Origin: Brevundimonas alba
Lineage (GTDB): Bacteria; Pseudomonadota; Alphaproteobacteria; Caulobacterales; Caulobacteraceae
Assembly (NCBI RefSeq): GCF_011927945.1
Contig: NZ_JAATJM010000001.1
Location: 319,501 to 383,500, forward strand
Length of the DNA: 64,000 nt
Reading direction: 5' to 3'
Shown: in pieces, positions 9,732 through 18,227 of the stretch
Layout: each line of letters opens with the position of its first letter
Numbering within the stretch: the stretch's first letter is position 1
The notes under the pieces: model-generated
What the model saw: the letters and a program-made list of their open reading frames with translations, nothing else
Told to the model about the DNA's origin: nothing
Databases searched by the model: none
Made by a program: the position numbers and the translations under genes

Positions 9732-11470
9732 CGCCCATCCCCCTCGACATCCTCGAAGGCAGGGATCTTTTCGCCCAGCGCGGTGCGGTAGGGGTCGGCG
9801 CGGCGCTGGACGCCGAGGAAGGGCGCGATGCGGTCGGCGATGCGGCCCACCGCCGGGGCGGCCACGAACCCGCCGGTGCGCGGGAAGGTCCCCGGCTCGT
9901 CGATGAGGACGAGGATTGAATAACGGCGGGCGTTGACCGGGCCATCCGCGGGGAAGACGGCGGCGAAGGTGCCGACGGCGTGGGTCGCATCATAGCGGCC
10001 GTTGACCAGCTTGTTGGCCGAGCCGGTCTTGCCTCCGACGCGGAGGCCGGCAGCCTCGGCCCGTCCGCCCGAGCCGCGCACGACGTTGCGGCGCAGCAGG
10101 TCCAGCAGGGTCAGCGAGGTCTGGGGGCTGACAACCTGCCGGAAGGCGGCGCCGGGGCGCCCGCCCTTGCGCAGGGTCAGGGGGATGAAGCGCCCGCCGT
10201 TGGTCAGGGCGCCCATGGCCGCCGACATCTGCAGCGGGGTGATCATGATGCCGTAGCCGAACGACAACGAGGCGAGGGTTGAGTCATCCCATTTGTTGGG
10301 GCGGCGCGGCCGGGCCGACTCGTGCAGCTCGATCGGGGCGGCGTCCAGCAGGCCGAAGCGGGTGAAATAGTCCCGCATGGTCGTGGGGCCCATCTCGACC
10401 GCGAGGCGCGAGGTGCCGATGTTGGACGAGTGGAGGAAGACCTCCTCCAGCGTCAGGACCTGGTTGGTGGCGTGGAAGTCGGTGATCCGGCGGTTGCCGA
10501 TCATGAAGGCCTGCGACGCGTCGAACAGGGTGTTCATGTCCGCCCGTCCGGTGTCGAGACCGGCGGCGACGGTGAAGGTCTTGAACACCGAGCCCATCTC
10601 GTAGTGGGCCGAGGTGGCGCGGTTCAGTCGGTCGGTGGTGGGCCAACTGGCCATGCCGAGCACTTCGCCCGTCTGAACATCGGTGATGATGCCGACGGCG
10701 CCCTTGGCCTGGGTCTCGGCGGCGGCGAGGGCGAGTTCGTTCTCCAGCACGCCCTGCACGCGGAGATCGATCGACAGGGGGAAGTTCTCGCCCCGCAGCC
10801 CGGCCTCTCGGATTTCGCGGTCGAAGGCCAGTTCAGCGCCCGCGATGCCCTGGCCGCCGGTGTCGGCGGCGCCGACCACGTGGGTGGCTGATGCGCCGAG
10901 CGGATAGACCCGGCGATCTTCGGGTTCGAAGGTGACGCCGCCGATGGCGAGGGCGTGCACCGCGGCGCGCTCTCCCGGGGTCAGGCCGGGCAGAACGATC
11001 AGCCGCCGGTCGCCGGACAGCACCCGGTTCAGCTTGGTCATCGAGGCGCGCGGCAGCACCCGCTTGATCTGGGCGGCGGCGGCGCGGCGATCCCAGACCT
11101 CGGCGGGATCGATGTAGAGGCCGTAGTGGACGATGTTCGTGGCCAGCAGAGCGCCGTTCCGGTCGACCACGTCGGCCCGGGCCACGGCGTTGGGGTGGGC
11201 TGTCGAGCCGACGCCGCCGCGCGGCGCCAGCAGGGCGGCGTTGGCGGCGCCGAGCGCAAGGCAGACGAAGACGACCGAGAACAGGGACAGGATGACGAAG
11301 ATGCGGACGCGCGTGTCCTCTTCCGGCCGCGCATCGGCACGGGCACGGCCGAACGAATGTTCGATCCGCCACATGGCCTCGGACAGCCAGCGCCACGACG
11401 GCAGCGACATGCGGCCGGAGCGGCCGGGAGCCGGGCGCCGCCACGCGTGCGGATCGTCGTGCACGCTCAT
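9728..11470 (-). CDS. ftsI: Septal penicillin-binding protein FtsI (PBP3), DD-transpeptidase
   Basis: Class B PBP that crosslinks septal peptidoglycan with FtsW. 580 aa with a cytoplasmic N-tail of ~65 residues, one membrane anchor (IFVILSLFSVVFVCLALG), the PBP dimerisation domain (DRNGALLATN), and the transpeptidase with SxxK (YEMGSVFKTF, catalytic Ser), SxN (HSSNIGTS) and KTG (GGKTGSANK). No obvious PASTA domain. Coupled by ATGA overlaps to ftsL upstream and murE downstream. Confidence 0.97.
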   Translation of the reverse strand: MSVHDDPHAWRRPAPGRSGRMSLPSWRWLSEAMWRIEHSFGRARADARPEEDTRVRIFVILSLFSVVFVCLALGAANAALLAPRGGVGSTAHPNAVARADVVDRNGALLATNIVHYGLYIDPAEVWDRRAAAAQIKRVLPRASMTKLNRVLSGDRRLIVLPGLTPGERAAVHALAIGGVTFEPEDRRVYPLGASATHVVGAADTGGQGIAGAELAFDREIREAGLRGENFPLSIDLRVQGVLENELALAAAETQAKGAVGIITDVQTGEVLGMASWPTTDRLNRATSAHYEMGSVFKTFTVAAGLDTGRADMNTLFDASQAFMIGNRRITDFHATNQVLTLEEVFLHSSNIGTSRLAVEMGPTTMRDYFTRFGLLDAAPIELHESARPRRPNKWDDSTLASLSFGYGIMITPLQMSAAMGALTNGGRFIPLTLRKGGRPGAAFRQVVSPQTSLTLLDLLRRNVVRGSGGRAEAAGLRVGGKTGSANKLVNGRYDATHAVGTFAAVFPADGPVNARRYSILVLIDEPGTFPRTGGFVAAPAVGRIADRIAPFLGVQRRADPYRTALGEKIPAFEDVEGDGR

Positions 11471-11874
11471 TGCGCGACCTCCGGAGCGGCGGGGGGCGGA
11501 GCCGAGGGCACGGTCGGCGCGACGATGACGGCGGGGGCGGGCTCGGGGACCGGAGCCAGCTCAGGCAGGCTGGATTCGGTCGCCTGCCGATGCACGTCGA
11601 CGGGTCCGAGCCCCGCCATGCGCGACAGCGCCTCCAGCCGGCCCGGCTGCTCCAGACGGGCGACCTCGGCGCGCAGCAGTCGCACTCGCTGGCCGTTCTC
11701 GGTGATCTGCCGTTCGAGACTGGTGATGCGGGCGCTCTCGCTCGCGGCGGCTGCCTTGGCCAGATAGACCGAGAAGATCATGGCGGCGACCAGCATCAGA
11801 CCGATGATCTCGACCCAGCGGACACCGCGGACCTTCCAGTCGAAGATGCGCTTCAGGGTCATGACCGCGCTCAT
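11467..11874 (-). CDS. ftsL: Cell division protein FtsL-like
   Basis: A 135-aa bitopic protein in the exact ftsL position between rsmH and ftsI, with ATGA overlaps on both sides. It has a short cytoplasmic N-terminus, a membrane span (residues ~20-44, [20 protein letters not shown]), then a heptad-like coiled coil ([19 protein letters not shown]) and a Pro/Ala-rich periplasmic tail. FtsL sequences diverge widely, so the call rests on position, size and topology. In the FtsQLB complex it would activate FtsWI. ATG at 11862 (residue 5) is an alternative start. Confidence 0.88.
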   Translation of the reverse strand: MSAVMTLKRIFDWKVRGVRWVEIIGLMLVAAMIFSVYLAKAAAASESARITSLERQITENGQRVRLLRAEVARLEQPGRLEALSRMAGLGPVDVHRQATESSLPELAPVPEPAPAVIVAPTVPSAPPPAAPEVAQ

Positions 11875-12821
11875 GCCGCGATCCTCCCCCAAGCGGGCGC
11901 GTCGGTGCGGACGGCGGCGCGGAGCTTGGCCGAGCGGGCGCGGGGATTGGCGGCGCGCTCTTCTTCGCCGGCCTCGCGCGCGCCCTTGAAGGACAGGGTG
12001 AAGCTGGGTTTGCGGGTATCGACGGCGACGGGCGCATGACGTGAACCGCCGGGAGCGTTGCCGGTGCGCTCGGTCAGGAAGGCCTTCACGATGCGGTCTT
12101 CCAGCGAATGGAAGGTGACCACGGCCAGACGGCCGCCGGGCGCCAGCGTCGCCTCGGCCGCCTCCAGCCCCGCGCGAAGCTCGCCCAGCTCGTCGTTCAC
12201 GGCGATGCGCAGGGCCTGGAACACGCGCGTGGCGGGATGGATCGGCGCGCCGCGGCGTCCGCCCAGCGCCTTCTCCACCACCTCGGCGAGGTCGAGGGTG
12301 CGGGTGAACGGCGTCTCGACGCGGCGGCGCAGGATGGCGGTGGCGACGCGGCCGGACTGACGCTCGTCTCCGTATAGCTTGAAGATGTGGGCCAGCGGCC
12401 CGTGATCCCAACTGTTGACAATGTCCGCGGCCGTTTCACCCTCGTCCGACATCCGCATGTCCAGCGGTCCGTCGCGCATGAAGGAGAAGCCGCGCTCGGC
12501 CTGATCCAGCTGCATGGAGGAAACGCCGATGTCGAACACGACGCCATCGAGCCGGGCCGCGCCGGTGTCGGAGAAGGCGTCCGCGAGACCCGAGAAGGGC
12601 GTGCGGATCAGCTGGAACTTGCCGGGGAAGTCATTGGCCACAGCGTCGGCGTGAGGCTGAACCGTCGGGTCACGGTCCAGGGCGATCACCGTCGCGCCGG
12701 TCGCGAGGATGGCGCGGGTGTAGCCGCCGGCCCCGAAGGTGGCGTCGATGATCACGTCGCCGGCCGCGGGCGCGAGCGCTTGGAGAACCTCGGTCAACAG
12801 GACGGGCGCGTGCGGACTCAT
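11871..12821 (-). CDS. rsmH: 16S rRNA (cytosine1402-N4)-methyltransferase RsmH (MraW)
   Basis: SAM-dependent methylation of C1402 in 16S rRNA. 316 aa beginning [13 protein letters not shown], with the SAM-binding motif [61 protein letters not shown] and [13 protein letters not shown], all RsmH hallmarks. It follows mraZ with a four-base overlap, as in most dcw clusters. Confidence 0.97.
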   Translation of the reverse strand: MSPHAPVLLTEVLQALAPAAGDVIIDATFGAGGYTRAILATGATVIALDRDPTVQPHADAVANDFPGKFQLIRTPFSGLADAFSDTGAARLDGVVFDIGVSSMQLDQAERGFSFMRDGPLDMRMSDEGETAADIVNSWDHGPLAHIFKLYGDERQSGRVATAILRRRVETPFTRTLDLAEVVEKALGGRRGAPIHPATRVFQALRIAVNDELGELRAGLEAAEATLAPGGRLAVVTFHSLEDRIVKAFLTERTGNAPGGSRHAPVAVDTRKPSFTLSFKGAREAGEEERAANPRARSAKLRAAVRTDAPAWGRIAA

Positions 12822-13303
12822 GCGCCCTCCCCGCCCGGACGCCGGCCGGCCAGCAGCGCCTTCCGTCCGGCCTCGCCGCGATCACGCACGGCCTGACGCG
12901 CCAGCGCACGGCGCTCGTCGCGGCGCGCGTTCCAGCGAGCGCGGTCCCAGATCTGGAAGCGCGACCCGAGACCGACGATGACCACGTCCTCGCCCAGACC
13001 GGCGTCCTGGCACAGGTGCTCTGGCAGGGTGATGCGACCGCCGCCGTCGTAGGCCAGCGGGCGCTGACCGGCGTAGAAGGTCTCTTCCAGCGCGGTGCGG
13101 ACGTCGTCGCCGAAGGGCAGCTCCTCGATCATCGAGACGTATTCGGCCATCAGCTTGTCGCCGCCGGCCTCAAGGCAGTCGGACTCGATCGAGAAGAAGC
13201 AGAAGACGCCGTGCTCCGCGCCGTTGTCGGCCGTGCGGAACTCCTGAGGGATCAGCAGACGGCGCTTGCCGTCCAGTTGTTTCTCGTAAGTCGAGAGAAA
13301 CAC
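12818..13303 (-). CDS. mraZ: Transcriptional regulator MraZ
   Basis: Founder gene of the dcw cluster. MraZ is a SpoVT/AbrB-fold DNA-binding protein that forms rings and binds TGGGN repeats upstream of its own operon. About 161 aa. The GTG at 13303 is preferred because it gives the family N-terminus [22 protein letters not shown]; a TTG twelve bases upstream would add four residues. A second half-motif ([24 protein letters not shown]) completes the tandem MraZ fold. TGGGA repeats lie ~85-120 bases upstream of the start. Confidence 0.95.
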   Translation of the reverse strand: MFLSTYEKQLDGKRRLLIPQEFRTADNGAEHGVFCFFSIESDCLEAGGDKLMAEYVSMIEELPFGDDVRTALEETFYAGQRPLAYDGGGRITLPEHLCQDAGLGEDVVIVGLGSRFQIWDRARWNARRDERRALARQAVRDRGEAGRKALLAGRRPGGEGA

Positions 13304-13387
13304 GCCCTGCCCCAACTCGGACCCTTCGATCCGCCCCTCTGCGCCTTGGGCGCATCCCCGCGCCCGCCGAACCCCAACTCAAGCGTC

Positions 13388-13422
13388 TGGGATAGCATGG
13401 GATGAAATGCGCCTCAATGGGA
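13388..13422. promoter_or_regulatory. MraZ operator: TGGGN repeats at 10-bp pitch
   Basis: Reading the plus strand there are TGGGA at 13388, TGGGA at 13398, TGCGC (degenerate) at 13408 and TGGGA at 13418, each exactly 10 bases from the next. TGGGN direct repeats separated by 5 bases are the described MraZ binding site. Here they read TGGGN on the strand opposite to mraZ transcription. On the minus strand a weak sigma70-like promoter (TTGAGG, 17 bases, TATCCC) overlaps the array, so binding would repress. Confidence 0.8.
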
Positions 13423-13473
13423 TTAGTTGACGAGAGTTAACCTCGACAGCAGCCGCGAAGGCTGTAGAAACAG

Positions 13474-13488
13474 GAACATACACAGAAC
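13474..13488. promoter_or_regulatory. Candidate LexA (SOS) box
   Basis: On the minus strand the sequence is GTTCTGTGTATGTTC, a perfect match to the alphaproteobacterial LexA consensus GTTC-N7-GTTC. It lies ~170 bases upstream of the mraZ start, in the only long non-coding stretch before the division operon. No other gene starts nearby; rnpB ends just upstream in the same direction. A TATACT hexamer lies a few bases upstream on the minus strand. Binding is inferred from the match alone. Confidence 0.5.
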
Positions 13489-13625
13489 ATCAGAAGTATA
13501 GACAGGCTGTGGATGAATGATGCCGAGCAAAGGTTAACGGTGCAGGGCGAATGACCGAAGGCGGACGTCAAGGCGCGCTCAGGCAGCGAGCGACCTCTTC
13601 GCGAGCGGTAGTGCGCAAAAAGAAG

Positions 13626-14000
13626 CGTCAGACGGCCTGTAAGCCGGGTTCTGTTCCGCCCGAAGGCGGCGACGATCATTCCTCTGGACCGGCCATTGCT
13701 GACCGGTTCTCGCGACCTACCCGGACGCCTCGGGCGGTGACCCCTGCGAGCGAACCCGCGCGACATCCCTATTCGGTCTTGCTCCAGGCGGGGCTTGCCA
13801 TGCCGTCCCTGTTGCCAGGCACGCGGTGGGCTCTTACCCCACCCTTTCACCCTTCCCTGCCCCGAGGGGCAGGCGGTTTGCTTTCTGTGGCGCTATCCCT
13901 CGGGTCACCCCGGGCGGGAGTTACCCGCCGCCTCTTCACCGTGGAGCCCGGACTTTCCTCGACAGGGCAAGCCCTGCCGCGACCGCCCGGCCGTCTGACG
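13626..14000 (-). ncRNA. rnpB: RNase P RNA, bacterial type A
   Basis: Catalytic RNA that matures tRNA 5' ends. On the minus strand the conserved core GAGGAAAGTCCGGGCTCC is present near the 5' end, and ACAGAACCCGGCTTAC near the 3' end. The two ends form a 12-bp perfect P1 helix (CGTCAGACGGCC at the 5' end, GGCCGTCTGACG at the 3' end), fixing the boundaries and a ~375-nt length. A T-rich stretch (CTTCTTTTTG) follows the 3' end and may terminate. Open frames across this region are non-coding. Confidence 0.95.
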
Positions 14001-14006
14001 GGCGGA

Positions 14007-14035
14007 CAGATGGGCCGGACACGCGCCGCGGTCAA
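14007..14035 (-). promoter_or_regulatory. Candidate rnpB promoter
   Basis: On the minus strand TTGACC (14035-14030) is followed after 17 bases by CATCTG (14012-14007), placing a transcription start near 14000, exactly where the RNase P RNA P1 helix begins. The -10 is poor against TATAAT but -10 elements are often weak in this group. It overlaps the end of the amidase gene by a few bases. Confidence 0.45.
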
Positions 14036-14038
14036 ATT

Positions 14039-14800
14039 CTAGTTCAGCACGCCCGTCGTGCTTTCGGTGGTCGCCAGCTGCAGCACGCCCATCAGGGTAG
14101 CCCGCGTCTCGCCGTCGGCGACGCCGTCGACCTGGGCCGGTCGCCAATGGCGCTGGAAGGCTTCGACGGTAAGTTTCGTCGCCTCATCGTAGTCGCCGCC
14201 GGGCTGGAGACCGTAGCCGAGCCGGTGCAGGCCGGCGCGCAGAACGATGACGCCGAGGCCCTCATCGCCGACCGCAAAGGGCGCTCCGAGGGCCGAAATC
14301 CGCTCCGGCGCGGGTTCGAACCACAGGCCATGGCCGACCGAGGCCAGTCGCTTCCAGGGGAAACGCTCGCCCGGATCCTGCTTGCGGTCGGGCGCGAGAT
14401 CGGAGTGGCCGATGATGCGCGCATCGGGGATGGTCCAGCGGGTGCGGATATCGCTGACAAGGCTGATCACCGCATCGATCTGCACCTCGGGGAAGTCGAG
14501 ATAGCCGAACTCGTGCCCCGGATTGACGATCTCGATGCCGATCGAGGCGGCGTTGCAGTCGGTCTCGCCCTGCCAGACCCCCCGGCCGGCGTGCCACGCC
14601 CGGTGCTCCTCGGCCACGAGGCGGAGGATCGACCCGTCCTCCTCGACGACATAGTGGGCCGAGACCTTGGCGTCGGCGTCCTGCAAACGGGTGACCGCTT
14701 CGTCGGCCGTTCGCATGCCGGTGTAGTGCAGCACCAGCATGTCGGGCGGGGCCCGGCGATGATCGAAATTGGGCGACGGCGCGTCCCGGACGACCAGCAT
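14039..14800 (-). CDS. N-acetylmuramoyl-L-alanine amidase, AmpD/AmiD type (Amidase_2)
   Basis: Zinc amidase cleaving the MurNAc-L-Ala bond. 253 aa. Amidase_2 motifs: LVLHYTGM (first Zn His), SAHYVVEEDG, RAWHAGRG, NAASIGIEIVNPGHEF, and IGHSDLAPDRKQDPGERFPW with the second Zn His and catalytic-site Asp. The last ~65 residues resemble a peptidoglycan-binding 1 domain (AFQRHWRPAQVDGVADGETRA). No signal peptide is visible with the ATG at 14800, so a cytoplasmic AmpD-like recycling role is possible; a longer frame (to 14869) overlaps the upstream gene. It starts two bases from that gene's stop codon, suggesting an operon. Confidence 0.88.
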   Translation of the reverse strand: MLVVRDAPSPNFDHRRAPPDMLVLHYTGMRTADEAVTRLQDADAKVSAHYVVEEDGSILRLVAEEHRAWHAGRGVWQGETDCNAASIGIEIVNPGHEFGYLDFPEVQIDAVISLVSDIRTRWTIPDARIIGHSDLAPDRKQDPGERFPWKRLASVGHGLWFEPAPERISALGAPFAVGDEGLGVIVLRAGLHRLGYGLQPGGDYDEATKLTVEAFQRHWRPAQVDGVADGETRATLMGVLQLATTESTTGVLN

Positions 14801-14801
14801 C

Positions 14802-15125
14802 CTAGCGGCCCGGACGCTCCCAGCCGTAGGCGACCCAGGTGCCGTCCACCTTGCGGGCTTCGATGACATCGTCCGAACGGCGCGTACGGGCGGTCATGGT
14901 GCGGCGAGCGCGCATGGCCAGACCGGCGAGGAAGACCAGAGCGCCTGCGAAGACGGCGATAACGGCCACCGCGGCGGCGGTGAAGACGGCCAGCACGGCG
15001 CCCACGGCCATGGCGGCGAGCGTGGCGACCAGACCGCCAAGCCACATGATCGAGGCGACCAGCCCGTTGGCGGGACGGCGGCCGGCGGGACCGGGGCCGA
15101 AGATCAGGCGGTCGGACTGGGTCAT
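14802..15125 (-). CDS. Small membrane protein of unknown function
   Basis: 107 aa, Ala-rich, with two adjacent hydrophobic segments (GLVASIMWLGGLVATLAAMAV and a second reaching AGALVFLAGL), then a basic soluble tail ending VDGTWVAYGWERPGR. The ATG at 15125 has GAGG at optimal spacing; another ATG lies two codons upstream. The topology suggests an inner-membrane hairpin with a cytoplasmic C-tail. It immediately precedes the amidase gene and probably shares its transcript. No family recognised. Confidence 0.6.
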   Translation of the reverse strand: MTQSDRLIFGPGPAGRRPANGLVASIMWLGGLVATLAAMAVGAVLAVFTAAAVAVIAVFAGALVFLAGLAMRARRTMTARTRRSDDVIEARKVDGTWVAYGWERPGR

Positions 15126-15234
15126 CTTCATACCTCTATGGCGCTGTGAACAACGCCGAACCCTGAATGTCGGTCCATCGGGGTGAACGGTCAATGACCG
15201 GCCCCTTCACAGGCGAGTGTCCGATTGTCGCTGT

Positions 15235-17016
15235 TCAGTAGGGCTGGTCCGCCAGAACGGTCGCTCCGGTGGTCCGCGCGCGCTCCGTCTGGATCTGGCG
15301 GACGGCGGCCTCGGCCTGCGGATCGTTCATGATCCCGCCGATGCCGATCAGCACCCGCGCCGCCTCGCCCGAGACGCCGAACATCTCCGACAGGGCCGCG
15401 AACGGCGACTGGGATTCCGGATAGCGTTTGAAGCGGACAGACTCTTCAGCCGGGATACGGGCCAGCTGACGGGCCTTGGCGATGGCCTCCTCCAGCCCGC
15501 CGAGCTGGTCCACGAGACCAAGCGACTTGCCCTGTGCGCCCGTCCAGACGCGGCCTCGGGCGATTTCGCGGACACGGGCCGCGGGCAGGTTCCGGCCGCG
15601 GGCGACGCGGGCGATGAACTCCTCGTAGGTGCGGTCGATGGAGGCGGCGAAGGCCGCGCGATCGGTCGCGCTGAAGGGCTGGGACGGAGAGAAGGCGTCG
15701 GCGTAGTCGCCGCCGACCGTCAGATTGCGCATATCGACGCCGAAACGGCCGAGCCCGTCGGCCAGCACCATCTTGCCGCCGAACACGCCGATGGAGCCGG
15801 TCAGGGTCGAAGGCTGGGCCACGATCCAGCTCGCTTCGGAACTGATCCAGTAGCCGCCCGAGGCCGCGTAATCGCCCATCGACACGACGACCGGCTTGCC
15901 CGCCGCCTTGGCCGCGCGCACGGCCGCGAGAATCTGTTCGGACGCGTCGGGCGAACCGCCCGGCGACGAGACGCGGAAGACGATCGCCTTGACCGAGTCG
16001 TCCTCGATGGCGTCGTAGATGGCCTCGGCGAGGTCGTCCGACATGATGGAGGAGCCGCCGCCGAACGGGTCGGCGCCGCCGCCCGTGCCGGTCATGATGG
16101 CGCCCTCGCCACCGACGATTGCGATGGCGTTGCGGCCCGAGCCGGCGCGTTCGCCCTTCGAGGCCGCGTAGTCGCCGAACTCCATGATGTCGGAACCGCG
16201 GCCCGCGCGGCGCTTCGCTTCGGCCTCGGCCTCCTCGACCTGGCCGATCTTGTCGATCAGGCGGCGCTGCAGCGCCTGCGCCGACGAATACGGGCCAGCC
16301 TCGATCGTGGTCCGGAGCGCCTGGGGCGTCTGGCGACGATCCTGTGCCGCATTGGCGAGGGCCGAGGTGTAGATGGAGTTCATCCAGGCCGTCATCGCCT
16401 CGCGATGGGCCGGGGTGTAATCGCTCTCGGTGTATTCGTTGACGGCGTTCTTGTACTCGTAGCGCTGCTCGAACTGGGCGTTGACGCCGTATTTCTCGAA
16501 GGCGCGGCCGAGGAAGATCGACTCCGCCGAGAAGCCCGCCAGCTGGAAGCTGGAGGTGTTCTGCATCCACAGCTCGGATGCCGAGGCGCCGACCATATAG
16601 CTGGAGACGGCGGTTCCGACGGGCTGGAAGCCCTGCGCATGGGCGATGACCGGCTTGCCCGAGCGGCGGAAGCGGCGGACGGCCTGACGGATCTCGTCGG
16701 CCGCGGCCGGGGTGATGCCGGCTTCCGGAAGGCGGATCAGCAGCGCCTTGACCCGGGTGTCGTCTTCGGCCTGGGCCAGCGTATCCACGATCTGCGTCGT
16801 CGAGAGGCCGCCGCCGCCGAACAATGCGAACGGATTGGTCGCCGCCTGGTCGGTGACGCCTTCGCGCAGATCGAGTTCGAGCACCGTATTCGACGGCGTC
16901 GGCTCTTTCGAACTCGCCGAACTGATCGCCACCGAGATCAGGATGAAGGGCACCACCACGAGAAACAGGAACAGACCGGCGAAGACGCCGAGCATCGTCA
17001 GGAAGAACTGCTTCAT
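15235..17016 (-). CDS. sppA: Signal peptide peptidase SppA, 67-kDa type
   Basis: Membrane-anchored serine protease degrading cleaved signal peptides. 593 aa from the ATG at 17016, giving an N-terminal anchor (MKQFFLTMLGVFAGLFLFLV). It is the long, two-repeat form: an N-terminal half with RVKALLIRLPEAGI and a C-terminal half with VFRVSSPGGSPDASEQI and MGDYAASGGYWISS; the Ser in AASGGY is the expected nucleophile. An ATG at 17067 would add 17 residues before the anchor; neither start has a strong ribosome site. The long plus-strand open frame opposite is a shadow. Confidence 0.94.
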   Translation of the reverse strand: MKQFFLTMLGVFAGLFLFLVVVPFILISVAISSASSKEPTPSNTVLELDLREGVTDQAATNPFALFGGGGLSTTQIVDTLAQAEDDTRVKALLIRLPEAGITPAAADEIRQAVRRFRRSGKPVIAHAQGFQPVGTAVSSYMVGASASELWMQNTSSFQLAGFSAESIFLGRAFEKYGVNAQFEQRYEYKNAVNEYTESDYTPAHREAMTAWMNSIYTSALANAAQDRRQTPQALRTTIEAGPYSSAQALQRRLIDKIGQVEEAEAEAKRRAGRGSDIMEFGDYAASKGERAGSGRNAIAIVGGEGAIMTGTGGGADPFGGGSSIMSDDLAEAIYDAIEDDSVKAIVFRVSSPGGSPDASEQILAAVRAAKAAGKPVVVSMGDYAASGGYWISSEASWIVAQPSTLTGSIGVFGGKMVLADGLGRFGVDMRNLTVGGDYADAFSPSQPFSATDRAAFAASIDRTYEEFIARVARGRNLPAARVREIARGRVWTGAQGKSLGLVDQLGGLEEAIAKARQLARIPAEESVRFKRYPESQSPFAALSEMFGVSGEAARVLIGIGGIMNDPQAEAAVRQIQTERARTTGATVLADQPY

Positions 17017-17234
17017 GGAGTGGGTCAGGGTCCGGAGCGCGGGCCGGGCGCGGCCATCCTCGACCATAAGGCGGGACGGTTTGCCGTCAAATGAACGTCA
17101 CGTAACAGGCGAATGCGCCGCAATTGGATGGTGCGGCGCAACAGAGATGATTGATGGCGGGGGCGCTTGCCCCTATATCAGCAGCCTGCGAGCGGGGGCC
17201 GATCGCCCCGCGTCACATCCGGACCGCACTCCCC

Positions 17235-17591
17235 ATGCTGGTCACCCTGATGAAGGCCAAGCTGCACCGCGCGACGGTGACCCAGGCCGATCTCGACTAT
17301 GAGGGCTCGATCGCGATCGACGCCGACCTGCTGGACGCCGCGGGTATCTTTCCGCACGAGCAGGTCGATGTGCTGAACATCACCAACGGCGCGCGCTTCA
17401 CCACCTACGCCATCGAGGCGCCGCGCGGCTCGCGGGTGATTGGCGTCAACGGCGCCGCAGCCCGGCTGGTGCAGAAGAACGACAAGGTCATCGTCGTGAC
17501 CTACGGCCAGCTGCCGCAGGAAGAGGCCCGCCAGTGGTCCCCGACCGTGGTGCTTCTCGATGATGGCAACGAGATCAAGCGCGCCGCCTAG
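17235..17591 (+). CDS. panD: Aspartate 1-decarboxylase PanD
   Basis: Pyruvoyl enzyme making beta-alanine from aspartate for pantothenate and CoA. 118 aa, the usual proenzyme size. The self-processing Gly-Ser lies in [20 protein letters not shown], and other family stretches are [26 protein letters not shown] and ITYG-like [12 protein letters not shown]. An ATG five codons in (MKAKLHR) is another possible start. The N-terminal 28 codons of the longer open frame are not family-like. Confidence 0.96.
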   Translation: MLVTLMKAKLHRATVTQADLDYEGSIAIDADLLDAAGIFPHEQVDVLNITNGARFTTYAIEAPRGSRVIGVNGAAARLVQKNDKVIVVTYGQLPQEEARQWSPTVVLLDDGNEIKRAA

Positions 17592-17621
17592 GTGCGGGGG
17601 CGTCGGCGTGCTGACTGCCCG

Positions 17622-18125
17622 CTAGATCGTCAGCCCGTCATCGTCTCGCGTCTTCGCGGCGCGGAACAGCACATAGGCCAGGATGAAGATGCACCCGATG
17701 CCGGCGTAGTTGACGGTCTTCAGGTAGCTCAGCCTGTCAGCGAAAATGTAGAACCGGGCCAGCGAGCCGACGATTTCCATCGACAGCAGGGCGATCGCGG
17801 TTGCCGCTATCCTGCGGGCGTTTTCGACCGATATCAGTCTGCGCGGCCGGGAGATGACCACCGCCCGCCGCAGCATCATGACGATGAAGAGTCCGAGGCA
17901 GCAGATGATGATGTTGCTGACCTGCAGCAGCGGATGAGCGCTCGCCCTGCCCGCAAACGCCCTGAACTCGTTCCCGAACATCGCCCCCGCGACCGAAATG
18001 ACGTCCGGGATCGCCAGCAGCAGGAGCGCCGAGTTGGCAAGGATGCCGGCGACGATGACCGCGAACAGGATGCCCAGCACCCAGGTCAGGAGCCTCGAAC
18101 CGGTGGACGATCTGTAGAGGCTCAT
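17622..18125 (-). CDS. Small polytopic membrane protein, possibly DUF2975-like
   Basis: 167 aa with four predicted membrane helices (residues ~15-40, ~70-88, ~105-125, ~135-158). The stretch RRLISVENARRIAATAIALL resembles the 'PF..EN..RL..IG' motif of the DUF2975 family, a weak resemblance read by eye. The ribosome site before the ATG at 18125 is poor. The gene is isolated, on the minus strand, with panD converging on it. Function unknown. Confidence 0.65.
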   Translation of the reverse strand: MSLYRSSTGSRLLTWVLGILFAVIVAGILANSALLLLAIPDVISVAGAMFGNEFRAFAGRASAHPLLQVSNIIICCLGLFIVMMLRRAVVISRPRRLISVENARRIAATAIALLSMEIVGSLARFYIFADRLSYLKTVNYAGIGCIFILAYVLFRAAKTRDDDGLTI

Positions 18126-18181
18126 GAAGGGCGACCGGAGGGGTGTCGAGGCGAGACGGATATAACCCCATCAAGGGACCG

Positions 18182-18216
18182 TGGCCAGCAACCCTGCCTT
18201 GGCGGGTTGCTGGCCA
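18182..18216. terminator. Perfect 13-bp inverted repeat between two minus-strand genes
   Basis: TGGCCAGCAACCC and GGGTTGCTGGCCA form a 13-bp perfect stem with a 9-base loop just 3' of the SIMPL-domain gene and before the small membrane gene. There is no U-run on either strand, so it may be a Rho-assisted terminator, an mRNA-stabilising hairpin or a protein site. Confidence 0.5.
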
Positions 18217-18227
18217 TCCGTGTCAGG

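Noticed and set aside
13427..13440. CtrA-like site (TTGA, 6 bases, TTAA) before mraZ
   Set aside because: CtrA boxes need TTAA-N7-TTAA; here the first half is TTGA and the spacing is six.
13508..13516. DnaA box-like TGTGGATGA
   Set aside because: One mismatch from TGTGGATAA and no second box or AT-rich unwinding region, so not an origin.
13551..14042. Open frames across the RNase P RNA region
   Set aside because: The region has the rnpB core sequences and P1 helix; the translated products are Pro/Arg-rich noise.
15217..17094. A 625-codon open frame on the plus strand across sppA
   Set aside because: It lies opposite a well-recognised sppA, is Arg/Gly/Asp-rich without any domain, and is typical of high-GC antisense frames.
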